This document shows, piece by piece, positions 24,024 to 33,025 of a DNA stretch of 37,171 bases (its first letter is position 1; every line of letters begins with the position of its first letter). This DNA is from Aeromicrobium sp. (GTDB lineage Bacteria > Actinomycetota > Actinomycetes > Propionibacteriales > Nocardioidaceae). Location of the stretch: positions 1 to 37,171 of the forward strand of contig NZ_JAOPXQ010000093.1 in NCBI RefSeq assembly GCF_025965075.1. The letters run 5' to 3'. A program made the translations under genes and the position numbers. Below the pieces are notes generated by a model. It ran no database searches. It was not told where the DNA came from and saw only the letters and a program-made list of their open reading frames with translations.

Positions 24024-25105
24024 TGCACGACGACACTGAATTCATGGGTGGGGGCGACGAGACCTTCGAGGCGATCGTGGCCGAGGCCGGCCCCGAGGAC
24101 CGCGCCTTCGAGGCGGCGCTGCGTCCGCGCACGCTCGACGAGCTCATCGGCCAGGAGCGGGTCCGCGAGCAGCTCACGCTGATGCTCGAGGCCGCCGTCG
24201 CCCGCGGACGCACGCCCGACCACGTCCTGCTGTCCGGCCCGCCGGGGCTCGGCAAGACCACGATCGCGATGATCATCGCCCACCAGCTCTCCGCGCCGCT
24301 GCGCATCACGAGCGGCCCGGCGATCCAGCACGCCGGCGACCTGGCGGCGATCCTGTCGGGCATCAACGAGGGCGACGTCCTGTTCATCGACGAGATCCAC
24401 CGGATGTCGCGGCCCGCCGAGGAGCTGCTCTACATGGCGATGGAGGACTTCCGGGTCGACGTCATCGTCGGCAAGGGACCCGGCGCCACCGCGATCCCGC
24501 TGGAGATCCCACCGTTCACGGTCGTCGGCGCCACGACCCGGGCGGGCCTGCTGCCGAGCCCGCTACGCGACCGGTTCGGCTTCACCGCCCAGCTCGACTA
24601 CTACGACGCCGGGGAGCTGCACCGCATCGTCGACCGATCGGCCGGGCTGCTGGGCCTGGAGGTCACTGACGACGGCGGCCGGGAGATCGCGTCCCGCTCG
24701 CGCGGCACACCGCGCATCGCCAACCGGCTGCTGCGCCGCGTGCGCGACTACGCCGAGGTGCGCGCCGGGGGAGTCGTGGACCACGACGTCGCCCGCAGCG
24801 CCCTGGCCCTCTACGAGGTGGACGAGCTCGGCCTGGACCGGCTCGACCGGGCCGTGCTCGACGCGCTGTGCCGCAGCTTCGGCGGCGGACCGGTCGGCGC
24901 CTCGACCCTGGCGGTCGCCGTCGGCGAGGAACGGGAGACCGTCGAGGAGCTCGCCGAGCCGTTCCTCGTACGCCTGGGGTTCCTCGCCCGCACCCCCCGC
25001 GGGCGGGTCGCCACGGCCGCGGCATGGCGCCACCTGGGCCTGGCGGCACCCGCCGGCGTGGACCAGCTGTCGTTCGACCCGGCGCCCGGCCCCGCACCGG
25101 ACTGA
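24023..25105 (+). CDS. ruvB: Holliday junction helicase RuvB
   Basis: The 360-residue AAA+ ATPase drives branch migration. Walker A is G72PPGLGKT79, Walker B is FIDEIH (D123, E124), and sensor [18 protein letters not shown] with the arginine finger region is intact. The C-terminal winged-helix domain ends in the usual [19 protein letters not shown] 24023 overlaps the ruvA stop. The short acidic N-terminal extension (about 15 residues) before the conserved start of the fold is common in actinobacteria. Confidence 0.97.
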   Translation: MHDDTEFMGGGDETFEAIVAEAGPEDRAFEAALRPRTLDELIGQERVREQLTLMLEAAVARGRTPDHVLLSGPPGLGKTTIAMIIAHQLSAPLRITSGPAIQHAGDLAAILSGINEGDVLFIDEIHRMSRPAEELLYMAMEDFRVDVIVGKGPGATAIPLEIPPFTVVGATTRAGLLPSPLRDRFGFTAQLDYYDAGELHRIVDRSAGLLGLEVTDDGGREIASRSRGTPRIANRLLRRVRDYAEVRAGGVVDHDVARSALALYEVDELGLDRLDRAVLDALCRSFGGGPVGASTLAVAVGEERETVEELAEPFLVRLGFLARTPRGRVATAAAWRHLGLAAPAGVDQLSFDPAPGPAPD

Positions 25106-25158
25106 CCCCACCGGCGCGCCGGAAGGTGAGGCAGGCCACCATGAATTGGTTGCCGGGA

Positions 25159-25164
25159 TAAACT
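25159..25164 (+). promoter_or_regulatory. Putative -10 box of the yajC-secD-secF operon
   Basis: TAAACT lies 54 bases after the ruvB stop and would start transcription near 25171, giving a leader of about 60 bases before the yajC GTG at 25232. Confidence 0.4.
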
Positions 25165-25231
25165 GACCGGCGGCCCACCGGCCACGTCCGCCATGAGGCG
25201 GACCCACACTCATCCGTACGGGAGCACCACC

Positions 25232-25528
25232 GTGGAAAACTGGGCGTCCATCCTGCCCCTCGTCCTGCTGGTCATCGCGTTCATCTTCCTGGTCGTGCGA
25301 CCGGCGAGGGCGCGCCAGCGGGAGTTCCAGGGCCTGCAGAGCCAGCTCGAGCCCGGTCAGCGGGTCATGCTGGCCAGCGGCATCTTCGGCGAGATCGTCA
25401 CGATCGGTGACGAGACCCTCGAGCTGGAGATCGCTGCGGGCACCGTGATCACCGTCAACCGCCACGCCGTCTCGCGGGTCGTCCCCGACGGGACCGCCAC
25501 GGATCCTGAGACGGGCACCGAGCTCTGA
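25232..25528 (+). CDS. yajC: Preprotein translocase subunit YajC
   Basis: The 98-residue single-span membrane protein is part of the SecDF-YajC complex. A transmembrane helix (ILPLVLLVIAFIFLVVRPARARQRE, about 6-30) is followed by the conserved small beta domain (LEPGQRVMLASGIFGEIVTI). I chose GTG 25232 because GGGAG lies about 7 bases upstream; ATG 25193 in the same frame has no ribosome binding site. The stop overlaps the secD ATG. Confidence 0.93.
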   Translation: MENWASILPLVLLVIAFIFLVVRPARARQREFQGLQSQLEPGQRVMLASGIFGEIVTIGDETLELEIAAGTVITVNRHAVSRVVPDGTATDPETGTEL

Positions 25529-27195
25529 TGGCCGCCAAGAACACCCGCAACAGCAATCTGCCGCGTCCCAAGCGGACGCTGACGCTGTTCCTCGCCGCCC
25601 TGGTCGTGCTCTACGGCCTCGTCGCGCTGATCGACCTGAACACCAAGAAGGGTGACGACAGCGCCTGGAAGCCCAAGCTGGGGCTTGACCTCGAGGGCGG
25701 CACCCGCATCTCGCTGCAGGCCAAGACCGATTCGGGCAGCATCACGAAGGACAAGCTCGACCAGGCGCGCAACATCATCGACCAGCGGGTCAACGCCAGC
25801 GGCGTGACCGAGGCCGAGGTGACGACGCAGGGTGGCAACCAGATCATCATCGAGATCCCCGGCGAGAAGAAGGCCAACATCGTCGACCAGGTCGGCAAGA
25901 CCGCGCAGCTGCGGTTCCGCCTGCTGTGGGCCGGCAACCTGACCGGCGCGGCCAAGAAGGCCGACACGGCCAAGGACCAGAAGACGATCGACGCGATCGA
26001 CTGGAGCAAGCTGAGCCTCGACCAGATGATCAAGGCCGAGACCGAGGGCCTCGACACGCTGCCCAAGTCGGTCCAGCCCGGCATCGCCGCCCTCCAGAGG
26101 GAGGCAGCCGGCTTCGTCTGCTCACCCAAGGGGCTGGCCGTCGACGACGTCGCCGACAAGCCGCTGGTCACCTGCGACACCAAGACCGGTGAGGTGCAGA
26201 TCCTCAGCCCCACGGTCATCCCGGGCTCCGACATCAAGAGTGCGTCGCCGCAGTACAACACGCAGACCGCGCAGTGGACCGTCCAGATCAAGCTCAAGGG
26301 TGAGGGCAAGGACGTCTTCAAGACCGTGACGACGGCGCTGACCCCGGGGCAGAACCGGTTCGCCGTCGTGCTCGACGGTGAATCGATCACCGCACCGTCC
26401 TCGCAGGCGATCATCCGGGACGGCGTCTCGGAGATCAGCGGCAGCTTCAACGCGACGACCGCCAAGGAGCTGGCCAACCAGCTCAAGTTCGGCTCCCTGC
26501 CGCTGACGTTCGGCGTCAACGGCAGCGAGGAGATCGGGCCCTCCTTGGCCGGCACCCAGCTCAAGGCCGGGCTCGTCGCCGGCATCATCGGCCTGCTCCT
26601 GGTCGTGGTCTACTGCCTGTTCTACTACCGCGGGCTGGGCCTGGTCATCATCGGCTCGCTGCTCGTGGCTGGCGCGCTGACGTACGTCATGGTGCTGCTG
26701 CTGGGCCAGGGCGTCGGGTTCACCCTGACGCTGCCGGGCATCGCCGGACTCATCGTGGCGATCGGCATCACCGCCGACTCGTTCATCGTGTTCTTCGAGC
26801 GCATCCGTGACGAGGTGCGCGACGGGCGGTCCCTGCGGCTGGCCGTCGAGGCCGGCTGGGTGCGCGCCCGTGGCACGATCCTGGCCGCCGACGCGGTGTC
26901 GATCCTCGCCGCGCTGACGCTGTTCATCTTCGCGATCGGCGTCGTGCGGGGCTTCGCGTTCGCGCTCGGCCTGACCACGTTGATCGACATCGTCGTGGTG
27001 TTCCTGTTCACCAAGCCCCTCGTCTCGCTGCTGGCGCGGACGAAGTTCTTCGGCCAGGGGCACAAGCTCTCCGGCCTCGACGCCGCCCACCTGGGCATCT
27101 CGGGCCGCAAGGTCTCCGAGATCGCCCGTACGAGCCCGGCTCGCACCGACACAGCGCGTGCGGACACCGTCCGCACCGGCGGAAAGGCCAACTGA
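25528..27195 (+). CDS. secD: Protein translocase subunit SecD
   Basis: The 555-residue RND-type membrane protein uses the proton gradient to help pull proteins across the membrane. TM1 is at about 17-37. The D1 motif GLDLEGGTRI follows, then the large periplasmic P1 domain, and a C-terminal bundle of five helices from about 345 that includes IVAIGITADSFIVFFERIRDE. The C-terminal tail is Arg/Thr/Ala-rich with a repetitive RT/AR pattern and is probably disordered. Its ATG overlaps yajC by one base, and its stop overlaps secF by one base. Confidence 0.97.
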   Translation: MAAKNTRNSNLPRPKRTLTLFLAALVVLYGLVALIDLNTKKGDDSAWKPKLGLDLEGGTRISLQAKTDSGSITKDKLDQARNIIDQRVNASGVTEAEVTTQGGNQIIIEIPGEKKANIVDQVGKTAQLRFRLLWAGNLTGAAKKADTAKDQKTIDAIDWSKLSLDQMIKAETEGLDTLPKSVQPGIAALQREAAGFVCSPKGLAVDDVADKPLVTCDTKTGEVQILSPTVIPGSDIKSASPQYNTQTAQWTVQIKLKGEGKDVFKTVTTALTPGQNRFAVVLDGESITAPSSQAIIRDGVSEISGSFNATTAKELANQLKFGSLPLTFGVNGSEEIGPSLAGTQLKAGLVAGIIGLLLVVVYCLFYYRGLGLVIIGSLLVAGALTYVMVLLLGQGVGFTLTLPGIAGLIVAIGITADSFIVFFERIRDEVRDGRSLRLAVEAGWVRARGTILAADAVSILAALTLFIFAIGVVRGFAFALGLTTLIDIVVVFLFTKPLVSLLARTKFFGQGHKLSGLDAAHLGISGRKVSEIARTSPARTDTARADTVRTGGKAN

Positions 27196-28298
27196 TGGGC
27201 ACGCTCAGCTCGTTCGGGCAGAACCTGTACGAGGGCCGGGTCTCGTTCGACTTCGTCGGACGCCGCAAGGTCTTCTACGCCATCTCGGCGGCCATCGTCA
27301 TCGTGGCGGCGCTCGCCTTCATCTTCCGCGGCTTCAACTACGGCGTGGAGTTCAAGGGCGGCGTCGAGTTCACCGCCCAGGTGCAGACGAACGACACCGC
27401 GACGGTCGACAAGCTGACCAACGCGGTCGAGGACGCCGGTGTCCCGGACGCCGCCGACCCGACGGTGCAGACCTCGGGCAACGACTCGCTGCGGATCCAG
27501 ACCCGCGCGCTGACGCAGGACGAGGCGACGACCGTCACCGAGGCCCTGACCGACGCAGGTGCGGAGGAGGTCAGCCAGAACCTCATCGGCCCGACGTACG
27601 GCAAGCAGGTCGCGACCAAAGCACTGACCGGCCTGATCGTCTTCCTGGTCATCGTCGTGCTGTTCATCTGGGCCTACTTCCGCGAGTGGCGGATGTCGGT
27701 CGCCGGCGTCGTGGCGCTGGCGCACGACCTGGTGATCACGGCCGGCGTCTACTCGCTGTCCGGTTTCGAGGTCACCCCGGCGACGGTCACGGGCCTGCTG
27801 ACGATCCTGGGCTACTCGCTCTACGACACGGTGGTCGTGTTCGACAAGGTGCGGGAGAACACCCGCGGGATCCTCAAGTCGACCACCAAGACATACTCCG
27901 AGCAGGCCAACCTGGCGCTCAACCAGACGCTGGTGCGGTCGATCAACACCTCGATCACGGCGCTGCTGCCGGTCGCGGCCCTGCTGTTCGCGGGCGTCGC
28001 GATCCTCGGCTCCGGCCCGTTGAAGGACCTGGCCCTGGCCCTGTTCGTCGGCATGCTCGCCGGGACGTACTCGTCGATCTTCCTGGCGACGCCGCTGGCC
28101 TCGCAGCTCAAGGAGCGCGAGCCGGCGATCCGGGCGCAGACCGCCCGGGTCCTCGCCCGTCGTGCCAAGGAGGCCGAGACCCCGGTCCCGGCCACCGCAG
28201 CCGCGGCGCCGCACCGCCCCGTCGCGTCGTCGGCCGCCGCCAAGCGCGCGCAGCCGTCACGCAAGCCGCGCTCACAGCGGGGCCGGGGCGGGTCCTGA
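27195..28298 (+). CDS. secF: Protein translocase subunit SecF
   Basis: The 367-residue protein has TM1 at about 28-48 and the SecF signature YGVEFKGGVEF. Five further helices include LTILGYSLYDTVVVFDKVREN and SINTSITALLPVAALLFAG. It pairs with SecD. The C-terminal tail (about 310-367) is rich in Ala, Arg, Pro and Lys, a common feature in actinobacteria. It is the last gene of yajC-secD-secF. Confidence 0.97.
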   Translation: MGTLSSFGQNLYEGRVSFDFVGRRKVFYAISAAIVIVAALAFIFRGFNYGVEFKGGVEFTAQVQTNDTATVDKLTNAVEDAGVPDAADPTVQTSGNDSLRIQTRALTQDEATTVTEALTDAGAEEVSQNLIGPTYGKQVATKALTGLIVFLVIVVLFIWAYFREWRMSVAGVVALAHDLVITAGVYSLSGFEVTPATVTGLLTILGYSLYDTVVVFDKVRENTRGILKSTTKTYSEQANLALNQTLVRSINTSITALLPVAALLFAGVAILGSGPLKDLALALFVGMLAGTYSSIFLATPLASQLKEREPAIRAQTARVLARRAKEAETPVPATAAAAPHRPVASSAAAKRAQPSRKPRSQRGRGGS

Positions 28299-28385
28299 CC
28301 CGGGCGCTTGAGCGACATGCCATCCTGATCCAACCGAACAGCGACGCGGGACGGTCCCGGTTTCCGTCGTAGTAGAGGAGCAACC

Positions 28386-28853
28386 ATGAAGATCTCCCTG
28401 GCTGTGGCCGGCGTAGTCCTGCTCGGCACCTCGCTCGCCGCGTGCGGCGGCAGCGACGACGGTGGCGCTGACAGCGACTACTGCAAGGACATCAAGACCG
28501 CGTCCAAGACGTTCGGTGGGCTCGACTCGGGTGACATCGGCCAGCTCGACAAAGCGTTCAAGACCTTCCACAAGCTCGCCGCCGAGTCGCCCGACTCGCT
28601 GACCGCCGACTGGAAGAAGCTCGACAACGCCGTCACGACGGTCGAGGACGGGCTCAAGGACGCCGGCATCAAGCTGACCGACCTGGCCAAGATCCAGTCC
28701 GGCCAGATCCCCGAGGGTGTCGACGTCAGCAAGCTGCAGTCGCTCGCCACCGATCTGCAGAAGCTCAGCGACGCCGAGTTCGAGAAGGCCTCCAAGGCGA
28801 TCGAGAAGCACGCCAAGAGCGAGTGCAAGGTCGACCTGAACGGCAAGTCCTGA
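28386..28853 (+). CDS. Small secreted lipoprotein of unknown function
   Basis: The 155-residue protein has a clear lipoprotein signal (MKISLAVAGVVLLGTSLAAC, lipobox LAAC with acylated C20), followed by a Gly/Ser/Asp linker and a helical, Lys/Asp-rich domain. The domain contains two further cysteines (C33 in DYCKDI, and one near the end in SECKVD) that could form a disulfide. AGAGGAG lies just upstream of the ATG. It sits alone between secF and apt and ends in its own terminator. No family recognised. Confidence 0.88.
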   Translation: MKISLAVAGVVLLGTSLAACGGSDDGGADSDYCKDIKTASKTFGGLDSGDIGQLDKAFKTFHKLAAESPDSLTADWKKLDNAVTTVEDGLKDAGIKLTDLAKIQSGQIPEGVDVSKLQSLATDLQKLSDAEFEKASKAIEKHAKSECKVDLNGKS

Positions 28854-28863
28854 CACATCCCCT

Positions 28864-28902
28864 CAGCAGGCCCCGTGGGTTCGTCCCACGGGGCCTGCTG
28901 TT
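28864..28902 (+). terminator. Intrinsic terminator after the lipoprotein gene
   Basis: CAGCAGGCCCCGTGGG (28864-28879) pairs perfectly over 16 bp with CCCACGGGGCCTGCTG (28885-28900) around the loop TTCGT. It is followed by only two T residues. It begins 10 bases after the stop. Confidence 0.88.
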
Positions 28903-28920
28903 CCATCCGGAAGGATCGCC

Positions 28921-29451
28921 ATGAGCGACCTCGACACCGTCATCGACCAGCTGGTCCGTCCGATCGAGGACTGGCCCGAGCCCGGCGTCACGTTCCGTGA
29001 CATCACGCCGCTGCTGGGCGACCACACGGCCCTGACCGACGTCATCGACGCCCTCGTGGTCCACGCCGAGGGCCTCGGCCCGATCGACGTGGTCGTGGGG
29101 ATCGAGGCGCGGGGCTTCCTGTTCGGCCCGTCGATCGCGCTGCGGCTCGGCGCCGGGTTCGTCCCGGTCCGCAAGACCGGCAAGCTGCCCGCCACGACGC
29201 TCTCCACGGCGTACGACCTGGAGTACGGCTCGGCGGTCCTGGAGATGCACGTCGACGCGATCGTCCCGGGCGCCCGCGTCCTGGTGGTCGACGACGTGCT
29301 CGCCACGGGTGGCACGATGCTCGCGGCCGCAGACCTCGTCGGTCAGGCCGGGGGGGTCGTGGCCGGTAACCTCGTCCTCATCGAGATCGCGGCACTCGGC
29401 GGCCAGCAGCGGCTGGCACCCGTCGGCTGCGGCGCCCTCCGGACGTACTGA
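28921..29451 (+). CDS. apt: Adenine phosphoribosyltransferase
   Basis: The 176-residue protein converts adenine and PRPP to AMP for purine salvage. The PRPP-binding motif is VLVVDDVLATGGT (about 120-132). The N-terminal DWPEPGVTFRDITPLL and the VVGIEARGFLFG segment are diagnostic. GGAAGGAT precedes the ATG. It lies 18 bases after the preceding terminator, upstream of rel, the order found in mycobacteria. Confidence 0.97.
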   Translation: MSDLDTVIDQLVRPIEDWPEPGVTFRDITPLLGDHTALTDVIDALVVHAEGLGPIDVVVGIEARGFLFGPSIALRLGAGFVPVRKTGKLPATTLSTAYDLEYGSAVLEMHVDAIVPGARVLVVDDVLATGGTMLAAADLVGQAGGVVAGNLVLIEIAALGGQQRLAPVGCGALRTY

Positions 29452-29472
29452 ACCCACCACGAATCGAGAGCC

Positions 29473-29568
29473 ATGAACAACCATCAGGCACGCATCGTCG
29501 CCCTCGTGCTCGTCGCCGTGCTGGTCCTCGGCGCCGCGGCGACCCTCGTCAGCGGTCTGCAGGGCTGA
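29473..29568 (+). CDS. Small single-span membrane protein, 31 residues
   Basis: ATG 29473 opens a frame for MNNHQARIVALVLVAVLVLG followed by AAATLVSGLQG. It consists of a short polar N-terminus and one hydrophobic helix of about 20 residues. A weak ribosome binding site (GAGAG) lies 2-7 bases upstream, and the frame starts 21 bases after apt. The amino acid pattern is that of a small membrane protein and not random GC-rich translation. Function unknown; it might be cotranscribed with apt. Confidence 0.5.
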   Translation: MNNHQARIVALVLVAVLVLGAAATLVSGLQG

Positions 29569-29596
29569 CGTGGCCTGCCGACTCCCGCATACCCAC

Positions 29597-29602
29597 TAGA
29601 CT
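29597..29602 (+). promoter_or_regulatory. Putative -10 box of rel
   Basis: TAGACT would start transcription near 29609. The leader then contains AGAAGGAG just upstream of the GTG at 29623. No convincing -35 is visible. Confidence 0.45.
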
Positions 29603-29622
29603 GGGCAGCAGAAGGAGCACGC

Positions 29623-31929
29623 GTGGCCGATCGCATCGAAGCACCCCCGGCGGAGTCCAAGAACACCGACTCGGCCCCGGCTTCCGCGCGCGTGCGCAAC
29701 CGGCTGGCCCGCATCGGCGGCAGCAAGTCCGGGTCCGCCGACACGGTCCTCGACCCGCTGATCAAGGTCTACCGGGCGACGCACCCCAAGGGTGAGATCG
29801 CGGCGATCCAGAAGGCCTACGACGTCGCGAACCGTGCCCATGCCGGGCAGAAGCGCAAGAGCGGCGATCCGTACATCACCCACCCGCTCGCGGTGGCGAC
29901 GATCCTCGCCGAGCTGGGCATGACCGCGCCGACGCTGTGCGCGGCGCTGCTGCACGACACCGTCGAGGACACCGAATACACCCTCGACCAGCTGACCGCC
30001 GACTTCGGCGACGAGGTCCGTCAGCTCGTCGACGGCGTGACGAAGCTCGACAAGGTCAAGTACGGCGACTCGGCCCAGTCCGAGACGATCCGCAAGATGG
30101 TCGTGGCGATGAGCCGCGACATCCGGGTGCTCGTCATCAAGCTCGCGGACCGGCTGCACAACATGCGGACGCTGCGCTACCTGCGGCAGGACAAGCAGGA
30201 GCGCATCGCGCGCGAGACGATCGAGATCTTCGCACCGCTGGCTCACCGCCTCGGCATGAACACGATCAAGTGGGAGCTCGAGGACCTCGCGTTCGCGACG
30301 CTGCACCCCAAGGTCTACGACGAGATCGTCCGGCTGGTCGCCGACCGGGCGCCGTCGCGCGAGCAGTTCCTCGAGCGCGTCGTCAGCGACGTCGAGTCCG
30401 ACCTGCGGCACGTCAAGCTCAAGGCCAAGGTGTCGAGCCGGCCCAAGCACTACTACTCGATCTACCAGAAGATGCTGCTCGGCGGCCGCGAGTTCTCCGA
30501 GATCTTCGACCTCGTGGGCGTGCGGATCCTGGTCGACTCGGTCGCGGACTGTTATGGCGTCCTCGGCGTGCTGCACGCGCGGTGGAACCCGATCCCCGGA
30601 CGGTTCAAGGACTACATCTCGGTCCCGAAGTTCAACATGTACCAGTCGCTGCACACCACCGTCATCGGCCCGCAGGGCAAGCCGGTCGAGCTGCAGATCC
30701 GTACCAACGCGATGCACCGCCGGGCCGAGTACGGCGTCGCGGCGCACTGGAAGTACAAGGAGGACGGGACCGCCGGGACCAAGGGCGGCAAGAGCCCCGA
30801 CAGCAACGACATGCTGTGGCTGCGCGAGCTGCTGGACTGGCAGTCCGAGACCGAGGACTCGGTCGACTTCCTGGACTCGTTGCGGTTCGAGATGAACAGC
30901 GCGGGCGTGTATGCGTACACGCCGCGGGGTGACCTGATCCAGCTGCCGGCCGACTCGACGCCGGTCGACTTCGCGTATGCCGTGCACACCGAGGTCGGGC
31001 ACGCCTGCATCGGCGCGCGGGTCAACGGCCGGCTGGTGTCCTTGGAGTCGAGGCTGGAGAGCGGCGACGTCGTCGAGGTGTTTACCTCGAAGTCGCCCGA
31101 CGCCGGGCCGAGCCGGGACTGGCTCGAGTTCGTCGCCAGCCCGCGGGCGCGCAACAAGATCCGGCAGTGGTTCACCAAGGAGCGCCGTGAGGAGGCCATC
31201 GAGCGCGGCAAGGACCTGATCGCCAAGCAGATGCGCAAGGAGGGGCTGCCGCTGCACCGGCTCTTCAAGCACGAGACGTTGTCGACCGTCGCGCAGGAGC
31301 TGCACCTGCCGGACGTCTCGACGTTGTACGCCTCGGTCGGTGAGGGCAACGTCGGGGCGCAGAGCGTCGTCGAGCGGGTCATCGACCTCGCCGGCGGTCG
31401 TGAGGGCGCGCAGGAGGACCTGGCGGAGGCCACGACCCTGCCGGGTGTCGGCTCGCGCCGGCCGCGCACCGAGAACCGCGACGCCGGGGTCATCGTCGAG
31501 GGTGTCGACGGGGACGTCCTGGTCAAGCTCGCCCGGTGCTGCACGCCGGTGCCCGGCGACTCGGTCGAGGGCTTCGTGACTCGGGGTGCGGGCGTGTCGG
31601 TGCACCGCACGGACTGCGTCAACCTGAAGGCGCTGCGGAGCCAGCCCGAGCGCCTCGTCGAGGTGCGGTGGGCGCCGACCGGCAAGAGCACGTTCCTCGT
31701 CGCGGTGCAGGTCGAGGGGCTGGACCGGCCGCGGCTGCTCAGCGACATCACCCGGGTCATCTCCGATCAGCACGTCAACATCCTGTCGGCGTCGCTGTCG
31801 ACCGGCCGGGACCGGGTCGCGAAGTCCAAGTTCACCTTCGAGATGGCCGACCCCAAGCACCTCGGCCACGTGCTGTCGGCCGTACGCACCGTCGAGGGCG
31901 TCTTCGACGTCTACCGCCTCACCTCCTGA
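29623..31929 (+). CDS. relA: Bifunctional (p)ppGpp synthetase/hydrolase (Rel/RSH)
   Basis: The 768-residue long RSH protein makes and degrades the stringent-response alarmone. The HD hydrolase domain has H111-D112 (LLHDTVEDT) and the later [12 protein letters not shown]. The synthetase domain has [24 protein letters not shown] and [16 protein letters not shown]. These are followed by the TGS domain ([14 protein letters not shown]), a zinc-finger-like region with RCCTPVPGD, and the C-terminal ACT domain. Both active sites look intact, so the protein is probably bifunctional. GTG 29623 is supported by AGAAGGAG. The first 45 residues are a variable, Ala/Ser-rich extension. Confidence 0.97.
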   Translation: MADRIEAPPAESKNTDSAPASARVRNRLARIGGSKSGSADTVLDPLIKVYRATHPKGEIAAIQKAYDVANRAHAGQKRKSGDPYITHPLAVATILAELGMTAPTLCAALLHDTVEDTEYTLDQLTADFGDEVRQLVDGVTKLDKVKYGDSAQSETIRKMVVAMSRDIRVLVIKLADRLHNMRTLRYLRQDKQERIARETIEIFAPLAHRLGMNTIKWELEDLAFATLHPKVYDEIVRLVADRAPSREQFLERVVSDVESDLRHVKLKAKVSSRPKHYYSIYQKMLLGGREFSEIFDLVGVRILVDSVADCYGVLGVLHARWNPIPGRFKDYISVPKFNMYQSLHTTVIGPQGKPVELQIRTNAMHRRAEYGVAAHWKYKEDGTAGTKGGKSPDSNDMLWLRELLDWQSETEDSVDFLDSLRFEMNSAGVYAYTPRGDLIQLPADSTPVDFAYAVHTEVGHACIGARVNGRLVSLESRLESGDVVEVFTSKSPDAGPSRDWLEFVASPRARNKIRQWFTKERREEAIERGKDLIAKQMRKEGLPLHRLFKHETLSTVAQELHLPDVSTLYASVGEGNVGAQSVVERVIDLAGGREGAQEDLAEATTLPGVGSRRPRTENRDAGVIVEGVDGDVLVKLARCCTPVPGDSVEGFVTRGAGVSVHRTDCVNLKALRSQPERLVEVRWAPTGKSTFLVAVQVEGLDRPRLLSDITRVISDQHVNILSASLSTGRDRVAKSKFTFEMADPKHLGHVLSAVRTVEGVFDVYRLTS

Positions 31930-31940
31930 CCCCCGCCCGC

Positions 31941-32001
31941 TGACGCGTGGGTTACGCCGGGTGAGGCGTGGGTTACGCCGCGTGACGCGCGGGTTGTTCC
32001 C
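31941..32001 (+). repeat. Tandem REP-like repeats, left side of the DUF559 gene
   Basis: Three 21-base units follow the rel stop, starting at 31941, 31962 and 31983, the last one degenerate. Their common core is G-A-(C/G)-GCGTGGGTTACGCC. Unit 2 forms a small hairpin GGCGT-GGGTT-ACGCC (31965-31979). The core GACGCGTGGGTTACG (31942-31956) recurs perfectly inverted at 32980-32994 on the other side of the DUF559 gene. Confidence 0.8.
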
Positions 32002-32920
32002 GCGCGCCCCACCAGCGCGAAAGGGGCTTGATCCCGAGCAGGGCGCCGAGCTCGTCCTCGAAGGACGTATCGGGTCCGAATATCCGGGAGCGGTTGCCGA
32101 TGACCCATCGCCAACCGTAGATCTCGCTGAGGTAGTCACGACGTTCCGAGTCGTGAAGTCTGTGTGCTTCGTCAGTGTGGAATTCCCGGCCGTCGTACTC
32201 CGCCCCGATGAGGAGGTCCGGGTAGGGCAGATCGATGTAGTAGGAACGACCGAAGTCGTCGACGATCTCGAACTGCGGATCAGGAGGCGGGAATCCGGCG
32301 TCGAGCATGCGCAAGCGTTGCCACGACTCGCCGGGCGATTGTGTCTTGGGCTCGATGATCGCGGCAAGGCTCCGTGCCTGCACGATGCCGCGGAAGCCCT
32401 TGAGCCGCGCGACGTACTCGTTGACGTCCTGCACGACCACCAGACCAGCGGCCGCAAACGCGTCGGCGGCTGCGAGTGCGTACGGCCGGTACATCTTCCG
32501 CAGCAGGTCCGAGACCGTCCTCACGGCCGTGGTCACGTAGAGACCATCCACGAACTCGATGTCATCGGGCGAGATGATCGCCTGTCGACCGCGGCTCCCG
32601 GGACGCGAGATTCTGGCACCGCCGTGCCTGACGACGATGGCGGGCGTGAAGTCGTGGCGTGTGCCGGGGGAGAAGACGTCGAGGCCCCTGACCCATGCGG
32701 CTGTCTCGTCACACACAACCGCGTTGTCGGGCGTCACGAGGCTGATGGCGCGCAGGCGACCCCTTCGCGAGTCGGGCACACGCGCGTCGACGTACACGCC
32801 GCGGAACTCACGGCGAAGCACCATCTCGTCGTGCATTCGCCTGAGCTCTTTCGGCGCGAAACCCAGATCGCGCCCCTGCAACACCGTGAAGGGGAATCCG
32901 TCGTTGAGGAGTTCGGACAT
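31973..32920 (-). CDS. DUF559 / Vsr-like nuclease-fold protein with AbiEi-like N-terminal region
   Basis: From ATG 32920 the protein has 315 residues. The frame stays open to a GTG inside the right-hand repeat (32989), which I consider unlikely as a start. The N-terminal half (about 1-140) resembles the winged-helix region annotated as AbiEi-type antitoxin-like in many actinobacterial proteins (REFRGVYVDARVP, then PDNAVVCDETAAWVRGLDVF). The C-terminal half has a PD-(D/E)XK pattern of the Vsr/DUF559 type: E198, D230 or D235, and E241-Y-D243-G (LIGAEYDGREFH). No ribosome binding site is evident. The TAA stop lies within the left-hand repeat, and inverted repeat copies flank the gene. Biological role unknown; no toxin partner is adjacent. 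Confidence 0.82.
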   Translation of the reverse strand: MSELLNDGFPFTVLQGRDLGFAPKELRRMHDEMVLRREFRGVYVDARVPDSRRGRLRAISLVTPDNAVVCDETAAWVRGLDVFSPGTRHDFTPAIVVRHGGARISRPGSRGRQAIISPDDIEFVDGLYVTTAVRTVSDLLRKMYRPYALAAADAFAAAGLVVVQDVNEYVARLKGFRGIVQARSLAAIIEPKTQSPGESWQRLRMLDAGFPPPDPQFEIVDDFGRSYYIDLPYPDLLIGAEYDGREFHTDEAHRLHDSERRDYLSEIYGWRWVIGNRSRIFGPDTSFEDELGALLGIKPLSRWWGAREQPARHAA

Positions 32921-32977
32921 GCATCGATCAAACGGCGATGTCCGGCATCCGTCGATCTCATCGTCCACAGACCGCGC

Positions 32978-33020
32978 GTCGTAACCCACGCGTCGGCGGG
33001 CGTAACCCGCGCGTCGGCGG
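32978..33020 (-). repeat. REP-like repeats, right side of the DUF559 gene
   Basis: Two units in the orientation opposite to the left-hand array. CGTAACCCACGCGTC at 32980-32994 is the exact reverse complement of the left core (31942-31956), and CGTAACCCGCGCGTC at 33001-33015 differs by one base. They separate the DUF559 gene from the end of the DUF349 gene. Confidence 0.8.
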
Positions 33021-33025
33021 AGAGG

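Noticed and set aside
29596-32457. Very long minus-strand open frame opposite rel
   Set aside because: Rel is complete and highly conserved on the plus strand. The opposite frame is compositionally biased and has no domain.
31973-32920. Complete type IV toxin-antitoxin (AbiE) system
   Set aside because: Only an AbiEi-like N-terminal region is suggested. No nucleotidyltransferase toxin gene lies next to it, and the C-terminal half is nuclease-like.
31941-33020. CRISPR array
   Set aside because: The repeat units are directly abutting or inverted without unique spacers of uniform length, and no cas gene is present.
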